This document shows, in pieces, positions 58,401 to 63,699 of a DNA stretch of 64,000 nucleotides. This DNA is from Dactylorhiza incarnata (lineage: Eukaryota > Streptophyta > Magnoliopsida > Asparagales > Orchidaceae), in contig JAWHQI010000329.1 in assembly GCA_033032865.1 (NCBI GenBank), forward strand, positions 1,550,001-1,614,000, written 5' to 3'. The stretch's first letter is position 1; every line of letters begins with the position of its first letter. The translations under genes and the position numbers were made by a program. The notes beneath the pieces are model-generated. The model was not told where the DNA came from, made no database searches, and was given only the letters and a program-made list of their open reading frames with translations.

Positions 58401-58518
58401 AAATATGTAGTTAAATGCTGCTGTCTATTCATTTTCTTTCTTATTTTGTAATCTTTGGCTAAATCATGTTATTATTTCTGTGTTTGCAGGGGTTGGAGTT
58501 GGATTCATCTCTGCTCTG
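24027..58518 (+). CDS. NHX6: Endosomal Na+(K+)/H+ antiporter, NHX5/NHX6 class, first 10 exons
   Basis: Exons: 24027-24207, 24617-24668, 24758-24817, 24993-25017, 25114-25199, 25289-25400, 31682-31744, 31852-31871, 31951-32048, 58490-58518. They total 726 bases, 242 codons, with no stop and every phase matching. The family exchanges Na+ or K+ for H+ in Golgi, trans-Golgi and prevacuolar membranes and sets luminal pH. Family marks: membrane segments from [15 protein letters not shown], the amiloride-site-like [23 protein letters not shown], and the transport motif GESVLNDA. The protein is usually about 530 residues, so the second half is missing from the window. The ATG opens a short Ala/Pro-rich N-terminus. 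The symbol marks the NHX5/6 class; I cannot separate NHX5 from NHX6. Confidence 0.9.
24818..24992 (+). other. Intron 3 of NHX gene: U12-type AT-AC intron, 175 bp
   Basis: The donor reads ATATCCAAAC and the intron ends CTCTAC. A U12 branch-site match, TTCCCTTGAC, lies about 11-12 bases before the AC end. Only this split keeps the conserved IIFQSGFSL junction in frame; no GT-AG pair does. The first six donor bases match the U12 AT-AC consensus ATATCCTTT. Confidence 0.88.
25535..25665. repeat. GC-rich foldback repeat
   Basis: AAGGCGCGTGCC at the left faces GGCGCGCGCCTT near 25610-25622, with further AGGCGAGGC-type words on both sides. It looks like the short self-complementary GC-rich repeats scattered in plant introns. 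No target duplication found. Confidence 0.5.
26070..26202. repeat. 26-bp tandem array, 5 copies
   Basis: The unit CTAGTCCCGGGAGCCTCACT plus CCCAAA recurs every 26 bases. It abuts the RT fragment at 26203 with no gap. Confidence 0.88.
26203..28930 (+). pseudogene. Chromovirus (Reina-type) pol remnant: RT, RNase H, integrase
   Basis: Plus strand, broken by many stops and shifts. The RT begins at HYRMNFDEH and carries [12 protein letters not shown]; its active site reads YFDN instead of YFDD. RNase H follows ([16 protein letters not shown] to ADALSRRG). The integrase has H-H-C-C ([10 protein letters not shown] to CRICQ), DISMNF with the first catalytic Asp changed to Asn, SDRDVRF and TDGQTEVVN. 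The tail has FNVEDLTPY and a chromodomain-like YLVHW. Gag, protease and the 5' LTR are absent. Its integrase tail and LTR resemble the pol-less element at 33600-39043. Confidence 0.85.
29055..30196 (+). repeat. 3' LTR of the intron-6 chromovirus
   Basis: It begins TGATGAGCATCC after a GGGGGGAGT polypurine tract and probably ends GCATCA at 30196. TATAAATA lies at 29261-29268. Several blocks (GATCGGCGATCCGACTCCA, GTGACGACTCCGTG, TTCGCCGCGCGCTTTG) match the LTRs at 33600 and 37730, so they are relatives. No partner LTR to its left, so no target duplication can be tested. Confidence 0.65.
30940..31025. repeat. Degenerate GTGC/GCGG simple repeat
   Basis: Alternating TGTGTGCGTGCG then GGGCGGGCGAGCG words over about 85 bases, in intron 6. 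Nothing coding. Confidence 0.6.
31682..32048 (+). CDS. NHX6: NHX5/6-like gene, exons 7-9
   Basis: Exon 7 (31682-31744) encodes the GESVLNDA transport motif. Exon 8 is only 20 bases (31852-31871, MAISLY plus two bases of Arg). Exon 9 (31951-32048) gives [12 protein letters not shown] and ends in phase 1 at GTTTGT. Acceptors are TTCAG, TGCAG and TGTAG. Introns 7 and 8 are short (107 and 79 bases). Confidence 0.9.
32057..32092 (+). repeat. Partial copy of exon 9 just inside intron 9
   Basis: AGATTTCTAGAGACATTTGTT at the end of exon 9 is repeated here almost unchanged, followed by AGCAGCATTTCT, which copies an earlier part of exon 9. It lies within 10-45 bases of the donor. Confidence 0.75.
32291..32372. 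repeat. 29-bp tandem repeat, 3 copies
   Basis: The unit ACTTGAGACAACACTTGCAA plus TGCTCTAAT repeats three times; the last copy has two changes. A fourth, isolated partial (GCAATGCTCTAAT) lies near 32410. Confidence 0.85.
32582..33599 (-). pseudogene. Ty1/copia pol, RNase H end and 3' LTR (minus strand)
   Basis: The minus strand from 33599 carries the end of the RT ([17 protein letters not shown]) and RNase H ([19 protein letters not shown]), with frame breaks. A polypurine tract (GCTTGAGAGGGGGG) lies near 32725-32740, then a short LTR-like stretch 32582-32724 with TG..CA ends. The upstream part of the same pol lies at 39049-40890, split off by the chromovirus at 33600. Confidence 0.75.
33600..34912 (+). 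repeat. 5' LTR of the pol-less chromovirus
   Basis: TGATGCGGAGC to CCTGCGTCA, with TATAAATAA at 33835-33843. It contains a 25-bp repeat (TACCAACAGCAGGCCGCCAG), three copies near 34021-34095, and a long CT/CCAG-rich stretch. Apparent proline-rich ORFs there reflect base composition. Confidence 0.9.
34914..34931 (+). other. Primer-binding site (initiator Met tRNA)
   Basis: TTGGTATCAGAGCCAGGTT starts one base inside the LTR; TGGTATCAGAGC is the usual complement of the plant initiator Met tRNA 3' end. Confidence 0.9.
34981..35796 (+). CDS. Gag of the pol-less chromovirus
   Basis: A 271-codon frame. The first 100 residues are rich in Tyr, Asp, Arg and Ser. A gag capsid-type domain spans about residues 115-270 ([58 protein letters not shown]). 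No zinc knuckle is present before the TAG at 35794-35796. The downstream frame is in the same phase, so this stop is the only break across 963 codons; one base change from a Gln codon would explain it. Confidence 0.85.
   Translation: MYRCHDYHDYSSPHFGGLESTSTRSHRAPSGRFSRYYDDYSRSQHTTFRDRVDPPTRDHYTRDDQYNYCRRSYPCTRADRVDPSARLGYLRDDYYEDRRCERDLESQFRTVAPSFDGSSSPEFFSYWLVDMEYYLDHFEVFGERRVKFAKLRLLDQTKAYWASIERTRERDRLHRITSWVDMKRTLCQRYLPSSYLSRMLDQLFSLQQGSMSVAEYMDRFDELVVRSDIREDPAMASCRFRSGLRSDIRTEVVYHSSKSFEQTYQLALRYE
35797..37869 (+). CDS. Novel acidic/Pro-rich ORF fused to an integrase C-terminal tail
   Basis: A frame of about 690 codons in phase with gag. The first ~450 residues are unlike any pol domain I know. 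They are rich in Pro, Asp, Ser and His, with three related segments ([47 protein letters not shown]). Around residues 430-510 comes the integrase tail: [31 protein letters not shown], close to the element at 26203. A Pro-rich stretch and a degraded chromodomain end follow; the frame runs about 140 bases into the 3' LTR. RT, RNase H and the integrase core are missing. Function unknown. Confidence 0.7.
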   Translation, partial: SLRSTRAGRLDPHFDLCSTSSSHTEDTTLPTIVPSDMAEVIPDEDCSYPSEVLSPVSDISLVSDPSPVTPTECEPERPPEPIVSCPSPTPPSLACHGLLSTPTLDSHLDTAPTDPFLSLGLCRSPIIMSLSHIATECPEHSVDLVVVMSSIHGDTTPHDGTHLEDHDPSDEFCDEPPVEPPDDPPHPDEDEIQVSLACMSIDLWKPLPLSSLTPPQRMDIVRIIQCLRHHLLTHRTLAEFWDAPPADQPDELFLFGDTHHTVESRLLVGAHDFHLGSRRIRNDFSYTPPGEPPDVSRSLRDTWIFTSSYSSIVVSLDHLGTRLTRDEFCYTPPREPPDWPPPLVDFQMIISHSHSEYVVSIMCHLHHLYASVESFCHHLHESVTPFCHHWHKFVVLSIHRLHVCHESARRRIHNDNKFCKSHADVHWQVRVLHEGEQVMVRICVVRLRARLAKSLSVRRMSPYSVLRRIGTNAYELDIPVSMGTHTVFNVEDLTPYFAPHEYSGPHLSGPPEPLPLFLPSTTQSTPEPLPPHSLPRSQPTSDPYLPGMLSPTVSPLAPQIPPDPSTSVLRDELDRFALGLRFQYVGLHSSGMEIFQSGGVDWRGHFSASTLGRPLADLFEFYLACGERSMTPIHREMNSFKPGRLMRSIGEDELWAHAGLIWRLTIYGVPGSTIRLHGCVRIRVASRFHI
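37730..39043 (+). repeat. 3' LTR of the pol-less chromovirus
   Basis: Near-identical partner of 33600-34912, preceded by the polypurine tract GCCGGGGAGAT. Visible differences include an extra T in a poly-T run, AATCC to GATCC near 38630, and TGTATGG to TGTAGGG near 38995. Confidence 0.9.
39049..40890 (-). pseudogene. Ty1/copia pol: integrase to RT (minus strand)
   Basis: Reading leftward from 40890: integrase zinc region ([11 protein letters not shown]), core ([12 protein letters not shown]), then [26 protein letters not shown] and the linker, and the RT with intact YVDD ([11 protein letters not shown]) next to 39049. Stops and shifts occur throughout. It continues at 33599 once the chromovirus is removed. 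The 5' LTR, gag and protease are missing; at about 40890 it meets an unrelated gypsy fragment on the other strand. Confidence 0.8.
40891..43327 (+). pseudogene. Chromovirus pol remnant: RNase H, integrase, chromodomain
   Basis: Plus strand, several frames. RNase H end ([23 protein letters not shown]), degraded integrase zinc region and core, [11 protein letters not shown] with the catalytic Glu, then an intact-looking chromodomain ([16 protein letters not shown]). The integrase core is interrupted at 41668-42372. RT and everything before it are missing. It differs clearly from the Reina-type copy at 26203. Confidence 0.8.
41668..42372. mobile_element. 705-bp insertion flanked by 27-bp direct repeats
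   Basis: GAAGTGGTCTGTTTGCATGG plus GTTTCCC occurs at 41641-41667 and 42373-42399. The insert ends GCGGGTTGCATCA, so on the minus strand it starts TGATGCAACCCGC like a gypsy LTR. Its other end starts with GAATATTTATAGGGGA, a near copy of bases 41627-41642 just upstream. A 27-base duplication is too long for an LTR insertion, so the join may be a repair product. No coding sequence. Confidence 0.65.
43328..43565. other. Junction between gypsy and copia remnants
   Basis: Starts TGATACGCATGG right at the end of the chromodomain frame, as a gypsy 3' LTR could, but no polypurine tract or end is clear. Nothing else seen. Confidence 0.35.
43566..44703 (+). pseudogene. Ty1/copia pol tail: RT and RNase H (plus strand)
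   Basis: RT motifs KKFLYGLK and [13 protein letters not shown], the YVDD region ([10 protein letters not shown]), then RNase H with [20 protein letters not shown] and [10 protein letters not shown]. Stops are frequent. The coding part ends at the usual 'GxxDMYSPA' tail near 44697, followed by the polypurine tract TTGAGGGGAG. The upstream part of the element is missing. Confidence 0.8.
44704..44951 (+). repeat. Probable short 3' LTR of the copia tail
   Basis: Starts TGTTAGATATAAATA after the polypurine tract. The end at about 44951 (AAATTCA) is a guess; copia families with LTRs of 200-300 bases are common. Confidence 0.5.
44952..45317. other. AT-rich intron sequence
   Basis: No gene or clear repeat. 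A short CAT/CATCAT-rich patch lies near 45165-45220. Confidence 0.5.
45318..46467 (-). repeat. Left (3') LTR of a retroelement with a tiny interior, truncated
   Basis: It matches 46926-47470 plus 57153-57730 in order (for example GGACACTAGAGAGCTAAAG and GAGTCCTTCCGGGATTTATA). The first ~180 bases of the other LTR have no match here, so this copy is cut at about 45318. It ends CAGAGATATTTCCAATA beside a minus-strand polypurine tract (AAATAGGGGAAGAT). A SINE sits inside. Confidence 0.75.
45752..45870 (+). mobile_element. Au-like SINE fragment with 18-bp target duplication
   Basis: The body has GGGCGCAATGGCGACAAAGG and TAGCCGACCCCACTATGGTG, then GGATAAAGGCTTGAG and a TTGTTGT tail, the recognisable 3' half of plant Au-type SINEs. 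AAATATATTTGGTATACT flanks it at 45734-45751 and 45871-45888. The tRNA-like 5' head is missing. The other LTR copy lacks this insertion. Confidence 0.8.
46468..46925 (-). mobile_element. 458-bp interior between the two LTRs
   Basis: On the minus strand it starts at a primer site (TGGTATCTGAGTGAGGTTC, close to the initiator-Met type) and ends at the polypurine tract. No gag or pol motif is visible in any frame. With LTRs of about 1.3 kb this is a non-autonomous element or a heavily deleted one. Confidence 0.65.
47674..49658 (-). repeat. 3' LTR of the Tekay-type element
   Basis: TGTCACGACCCG to GGGTTGTTACA, 1,985 bp. The minus-strand polypurine tract AGTGGGGGAGAA adjoins at 49659. A 60-bp repeat (CTGCCGTCGACCTAGAGAGG) recurs near 49225-49350, and a run of about 12 G lies near 49543. 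Confidence 0.93.
49819..52942 (-). pseudogene. Tekay-type pol: protease end, RT, RNase H, integrase, chromodomain tail
   Basis: One ancestral frame now broken. Order: [10 protein letters not shown], the RT start ([16 protein letters not shown]), RT active site [10 protein letters not shown], RNase H ([25 protein letters not shown]), integrase zinc region, [29 protein letters not shown] and [11 protein letters not shown], and the tail [13 protein letters not shown] to [18 protein letters not shown] (chromodomain). Breaks seen: stops at 52970-52972 and about 52574, a TGA in WPGMK context near 50993, and a one-base shift near 50125-50142. It makes RT and integrase in working relatives. Confidence 0.88.
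52973..53172 (-). pseudogene. Tekay-type protease segment
   Basis: An open stretch of about 66 codons in the pol frame, with the aspartic protease motif [20 protein letters not shown]. It lies just after the candidate intron 53173-53265 and ends at the in-frame TAA 52970-52972. Confidence 0.75.
53173..53265 (-). other. Candidate 93-bp intron between gag and protease
   Basis: On the minus strand it starts GTATGCGTTG and ends TGATATTCGTTTTAG, is AT-rich, and has a plant-type branch sequence CTGAT about 15 bases before the acceptor. Removing it joins gag and protease in one frame. The gag reading is open to 53189 but unlike any retroviral domain inside this stretch. Confidence 0.45.
53266..54490 (-). 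pseudogene. Tekay-type gag with an early nonsense codon
   Basis: The ATG at 54490 starts [14 protein letters not shown]; a TAG at 54404-54406 cuts the frame after 28 codons, after which it is open to 53189. The capsid-type domain is around 54230-53850 ([41 protein letters not shown]). Three CCHC knuckles follow ([42 protein letters not shown]). Confidence 0.85.
55151..55168 (-). other. Primer-binding site of the Tekay-type element
   Basis: The minus strand reads TGGTATCAGAGCCAGGTT two bases inside the LTR, the initiator-Met type. Confidence 0.92.
55171..57147 (-). repeat. 5' LTR of the Tekay-type element
   Basis: TGTCACGACCCG to GGGTTGTTACA, 1,977 bp. It is the near-identical partner of 47674-49658 and has one fewer short indel in the CTGCCGTCGACC repeat. 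Confidence 0.93.
57731..58489 (+). other. 3' end of NHX intron 9
   Basis: AT-rich with no repeat or gene. It ends in a T-rich tract and the acceptor TGTTTGCAG before exon 10. Confidence 0.6.
58490..58518 (+). CDS. NHX6: NHX5/6-like gene, exon 10
   Basis: A 29-base exon completing [10 protein letters not shown], a conserved stretch of this antiporter class. It joins exon 9 in phase 1 and ends in phase 0 exactly before ATATCCTTTT. The expected next residues (Leu-Phe-Lys-Tyr...) are not found before the copia remnant. Confidence 0.85.
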
Positions 58519-58528
58519 ATATCCTTTT
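58519..58528 (+). promoter_or_regulatory. U12-type AT-AC donor site after exon 10
   Basis: ATATCCTTTT is a perfect match to the U12 AT-AC 5' splice consensus and lies exactly at the exon end. No matching AC acceptor with a U12 branch site and the right protein is visible downstream in the window. Confidence 0.8.
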
Positions 58529-58824
58529 TAAAATTTTATTTCGGTTACCTCCTTCCTTTAGATCTTAGTTTCAAATACTTCATCATTTTATCTATTATTT
58601 GGTGGCCTGGTTGAGCGTTAATTTATGTAGGCCTGATGGGGGACGGTCTTGTGGATGTGGTCACGTGCTTGACATTAGGCTAGCTGCTCTTAGATGGGGC
58701 TGGGCATTACTACAAATGTCAGCCTGGCCTAATCATGGCAAAGCTGTTTGAGTTATTTTTATATCGTTATGTATAGTCCAAGCAATTCATTCTTCTAATA
58801 TATCTTCAATTTTAAAGCAACAAC
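58529..58824 (+). other. Intron 10 sequence, no gene
   Basis: Plain intron-like sequence. TTCAAATAC near 58571 could encode Phe-Lys-Tyr, but the following residues do not fit the family. Confidence 0.5.
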
Positions 58825-61368
58825 ACCTTTGGAAGTCAAGTTGAATGTGTTCAGCGTTATTTAAAGTTGTTGGAAACTGAAGGCTGGAGGAGAAAAACAG
58901 CTCTTGAAGAGCTAGGAAAATCTCTTGAAGAAAACAAGAGACTATTTGCTGAATTAATAAAAACATAGAACTTGCCAACTTAAATTGTAGAAGTAATAAA
59001 ATGCAAGTCATCACTAAGAACCTTCAAGTAAGGTAACAAGTGGGGTGTTGGAGCTACTCCTACAGTTGTAGCTGAGCAAGTCCTTGCTTCTACAAGCACC
59101 TCCAATATTTGTATTTGGAGGATTGGAAAATCAAAAGGAGGTCTGCGGGCAAAAGACCTCACATGTAAGGAACACTTCTAGACCTGTTAGGAAATTTAAA
59201 CCACATACCCATCCTATGAAGACACAACCTGGAAGTGTCTATAAATTTAATCCCTCTTCTGTTTTAGCTCACAAAATAAAAATCCTTTATCTGAAATCAA
59301 AGGGAAATGAAAAGCAACAGAAATTTGCCCGCCTAACTATGAGTCAACGATTGTAGACCGCTTGGTCGCCGATCGTTGACCGCTTCATTCGTTGATCATC
59401 GACCCATCGATCAACGATCAATGAGAAACGCTGACCCAGCTGCAGCTGATCGACTCCCAATCGTTGATCGTCAACTGCAGCAACGCCCAACGATCGTCGA
59501 TCACCGATTGCATCCTTGATCAACGACCGTGGATCGTCCACCGCAACATCGATCAACGATCACCAATCGTTGTTTGTTCTTGCGATCAACGATCGGTGAT
59601 CGAAAACAAACCTTCAGGTCCCAGTGGGCTCAGTCTGTGCAGGGTCCTGTTACCTTTTCTTCCTCCCTATGTCTCCTAAAAGGAAAGTAAGTATAATAGA
59701 TTTCCTTGCTTCTGTTGTGACAAAGCAGTCCACTTCATGATAGATTGATGGTACAACAACACAAACACCATCCCAAAGAGACATCTAGAGAAACAAAGGG
59801 TTTGTGATTCTCATACTGTGTTTGGTAAGGGTCCCAAATCCATATTGAGACCTTAACCTTTCTGATTGCAGGTTGCAGTATGTCCAAGCTTTGTCAAGAA
59901 GCACACTTGGTACTTGGACAGTGAATGCTCCAGACACATGACTGGAGATAGAAGCTTGCTCTCAAGCTTTTGAACAAAGAAGTGACCCAAAGTGATCTTT
60001 GGAGACTCATGACTTCACTAGATGTTATTGCAATTTCTCCTTTGGTAAAATAACATGTACTAATGTGATTTATATGGAAGGATTGCAACACAATCTGATA
60101 AACATAAGTCAAATTTGTGATAAAATTTATTTAGTTCCTTTTCTGTATAACATATACACAATGAACGATAGTAGGACAAACACAGTAGTATTTACTGGAA
60201 CTAGGGTTGACAAAGTCTACCTTGTCAATTTTAGGGTAGAAACTCCTGTGTCTCATGACCTACTCTCCTAATTCTAGTCACCTATGACATAAGAGATTAA
60301 CTCATCTAAATTTTAAAATCTCAGGTAAGCTATCTAGCTTAAATCTAATTAGAGGTCTACCACAAGCAAGATATGTGAAGGATAGGCCTTGCAGAGCTTG
60401 CCAACTTGGGAATCAAACCAAGTTTTCTCTTAAGAGAAAAACATTCCATGATACCCCTAGATGTCCTTATCTACTTTACATGAATTTGTTTGGACCCATT
60501 TCTATTACTTGTTTAGGAGGAAAAAAAATATTCCCTTGTAGTTGTCTAGGTTCACATGAGTTTTCTTTTTGAGAAGCAAGTCGGATAACTTTAGAATCCT
60601 CACTATCTTTCTCTGGCAAAATCTAAAATGAGATGATTATTTCAGTTGTTATGATCATAAGTGATCATGAGACTGAAATTTAGTCTCATAGGATGAGAGT
60701 TCTGTGAAACCATGAGTAGTATTAAACAAAGTTTCTAACTCCACAACAAAATGTAGTTGCAGTGAGAAAGAATAGAACACTCGTAGAGACATGTAAGACT
60801 TTACTAGCCGAATCTAAAGTATCTATGTCTTTTTGGCAGAAGCTGTAAACACTGCTTGCCATGTGTTGAACATGTCATTAATTAACAAATTACATGAGTA
60901 GACTCCTTATGAACTTTTAAATGGAAGGACTCCAAACATTACACATTTTAGGGTATTTGAATGTATTTGTTTTATCTTGAACAGTGGTAAGCCACTTGAT
61001 TTAATTTGAAGCCAAATCTAATGCAGGAATATTCTTTTCACTAGCAAGACATATAATGCTATAATAAGAGAATATTATGTATAGAAGAGACTATTCATGT
61101 TATCTTTGATGCGTCTAATATTCTCTATGAGGATAAAAATCTCTCTGACTTGGTTTTGCAGATGGAGAGAATCTTTCCAGGAAAGGAAGCTGAAGGCCAA
61201 ACTACTCATGATCGCTCCACAACAAAGGAAGAACGTGATGATAAAGAACCATAAATTCTAGTGGAAAAGGAGGATGCTGTGATGACACCTCATGAAGCTG
61301 CTGTAGAAGAGACTATAACTCCAGAAGCTAAAGAAGCCATTGAGGTTGAAGATGCTGTAGTAGATGTT
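58825..61368 (+). pseudogene. Decayed Ty1/copia element: gag end, protease, integrase
   Basis: 58825-58968 is an open coiled-coil segment (TALEELGKSLEENKRLFAELIKT) ending in a stop, like copia gag tails. A degraded zinc knuckle lies near 59716-59745 (CFCCDKAVHFMID). The protease at about 59909 reads WYLDSECSRHMTGD, so the catalytic DSG is DSE. Degraded pre-integrase and integrase follow (MEGLQHNLINISQICD, ACQLGNQTKFS), then an acidic linker to 61368. The RT resumes at 63700. The 5' LTR and gag start are not recognised. Confidence 0.75.
59350..59612. repeat. Self-complementary GATCAACGATC/GATCGTTGATC array
   Basis: Words such as CGATCAACGATCAATGA, CAATCGTTGATCG and GATCAACGATCGGTGATCG recur at short intervals in both orientations, between the gag end and the zinc knuckle of the copia remnant. 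It could form many small hairpins. Confidence 0.6.
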
Positions 61369-63699
61369 TGTTGCGAATCGATTAACACTCATTGAGTTCA
61401 GTAGATTAGGTTTGTCTTAGCTCGAGAGTCAGTTGAATGCACACACCGTCAAAATAGAGTCGGCAACAAAGTTTTACGTGGAAAACCCGGAAAGGGAAAA
61501 AACCTCGGGGCCTGACCCAGTTCATACAAATTCACTAGCAATATTGTCAGAGTACACAGTTGATTTAGCGAGGGTGACAGACCACCTCCCGTATTAGAAT
61601 GTTAAAAGAGTCTTCTGATAGTCACTTGTATCAGGGACACACTTTAGAGAGCCGCGTGTGGGGGCGCGTCCCGGAGGTTGGCCCGGGGCGTTGTGTTCTG
61701 GAGAGTGACACGAGGCTCCCCCGGATATCTGAGCGCCTTCTAGAGAGCGGAGTGTGAGGGCACGCATGTGAGAGCTAAGCATCCTCTAGTGAGGGGAGCG
61801 CGATGGGGCGCACCGGAGTGGAGCGTGGGCGCACGCACTGTAGCAGACTTGTGAGTGGTGCGCTAGAGTGCGCACTGAAGAGTGGAGCGCGAGGGTGCGC
61901 ACTGGGGCAGACTTAAAAGCGGTGCACTAGAGCGCGCACTAGAGCAGAGCGCAGGGGCGCACACTGGAGTGGACTTGAGAGCGGAGTGCGGCAGAGCACG
62001 CTGGAGAGGAGCGTGGGGGCGTGCACTGGAGAGGCATGTTCACAGTAGCGATGTGTTTACGGTAACGGGCACCAAAACGACATTGGAGTTGCGTGTTCAC
62101 AGTAGCGGTGTGTTCACCCTAGCTATATGTTCATTGGAGCGCAACGCGGGGGCGCGCACTGGAGAAGACTTGAGCAGTGCGCTTGTGTGCGCACTGAAGT
62201 GGACTTGAGAGCGGAGCGTGATAGAGCATGCTAGAGAGGAGCACGGGGGCGCGCACTGGAGAGGCATGTTCATGGTAGCGATGTGTTCACGGTAACGAGC
62301 ATCATAGCGACATTGGAGTTGCGTGTTCACGACAACGATGTGTTTACAATAGCTGTATGTTCACTGGAGCGTAGCGTGGGGGAGCGCACTGGAGCATACT
62401 TGTGAGCGGTGCGCGGGGGCGTGCACTGGAGTGGACTTGAGAGCGGCGCTGGAGAGAAGCGCGAGGGCGTGCACTGAAGAGTTGCGCGTGCACGAACTTG
62501 CTGAAGAGCCCGTGTTCACGCGAGCGCATTGGAAAACCTGTGTTCACGCGAGCACACAGAAGAGCCTAGGTTCATGCGAGCTCACATGAAAGCCTGTGTT
62601 CCGTGAGCACACAAGAGAGTCTGTGTTTACGCGAGCGCACTAAAAAGCCCGTGTTCACATGATCACACAGAAGGGCCTATGTTCACGCGAGCACACATGA
62701 AAACCCGTGTTCACGTGAGCACACAGAAGAGTCTGTGTTCATTGCGAGCACACAGAAGAGCTGCGCACACGAGAACGCACTAAAGAGATGCGTGTACGTG
62801 AACGCCCGAGGATCTTACGGTCTTCATCCCCTCTCCAACTTTCTGCCCCTTCAAATGAAGGAGTAGACCCATTTTTATAGATTTTAAGAGAGAGACAAGT
62901 AATTTCGTAATTTTAATTATTTAACTGACGAATGAAAACACCCGGTTTACGTCCCCCAGATCACCGATTTCAGTGGCTAGACAACTTTGCCCCCCCCGGG
63001 CAGATCCGGGCAGTCTGGTCAGGTTCGCCGGAGCGGCAGCGGACAGTGGTGGTCGCCGCCTCGCCGAAAAATGTATGTGCTCTAAATTTGATGAAAATTT
63101 CATGAAAGCTTCGTCTCGTTGCCATGAGTCCATCGATGGCGATGGTTTCTCGATCAGAGGTCCTTAGCTCTGACAATCGCCGACGAAAGGGACGTTTTGG
63201 TGGAATGACCGCCCCGCCAAAACTCCACCAAAACCTTCGATTGAATACTCTATTTCGTAGCATTTTTTGAGAGCAATCCAGTGTCGCTTTCGGATTGAAA
63301 TTTCCGAGTGCTTAGGGAGATATGAGGTTCCAAAGTTCTGAAAATCTCCTCCTCATTAATGGCCGTTTTGGCGATTTTTGGGGAGAAAGGAAGGGAGAGG
63401 TCGCCCATGGCCATAGGAGGGCTTGAGCGACCCTCTTAGCTTTTTCTGGCCACCGATTGGTGGCCGAAATGAGGGGCGGCGGCCACTCGCACCTCTAGCG
63501 TGAGGAAGGGGGTGACCGGCCCGGGCCGGGCCGGCTCGGGCCGGTTTTCGGCTTGTAGCCTTTTGAAGACCGTTTGGAGGGTCAAACCGACTCGAAATCG
63601 CGCGAAATTTGGTTCGCTCGAACCGTCTCGTTGAGTCGGTCGCAGTCTTAGTTTTGGTTATTTGATTTAACCACTTTAAAATTTTGAGGAATCCTATCA
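61369..63699 (-). mobile_element. Tat-like solo LTR, 2,331 bp, inside the copia pol
   Basis: Ends TGTTGCGAATCG and ATCCTATCA, flanked by ATGTT (61364-61368) and ATGCT (63700-63704), one mismatch apart. It shares the ACGTGGAAAACCCG and GGTGACAGACCACCTC blocks with the LTR at 12583. A minus-strand TATA-like CTATAAAAATGG lies near 62870-62880. The copia linker stops at its left edge and the copia RT begins right of it. Confidence 0.8.
61640..62830. repeat. GC-rich tandem arrays in the solo LTR
   Basis: A first part with GGGGGCGCGCACTGGAG words includes a ~230-base duplication (61979 and 62209 start with near-identical GAGCGGAG...GAGAGGAG). A second part (about 62500-62770) repeats GTGTTCACGCGAGCACACAG roughly every 30 bases, about nine times. 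Confidence 0.8.

Larger units (their letters stand above)
32049..58489 (+). other. Intron 9 of NHX gene, 26.4 kb, filled with nested retroelements
   Basis: The donor GTTTGT at 32049 and acceptor TTTGCAG at 58489 join in phase 1 and restore the conserved GVGVGF. The intron contains the elements listed from 32582 to 57730. What remains (about 32093-32581, 44952-45317, 57731-58489) is AT-rich and gene-free. Confidence 0.8.

Noticed and set aside
58555..58600. Exon 11 starting at TTCAAATAC (Phe-Lys-Tyr)
   Set aside because: Only three residues fit, no AC or AG acceptor lies directly before it, and the following residues are unlike the family.
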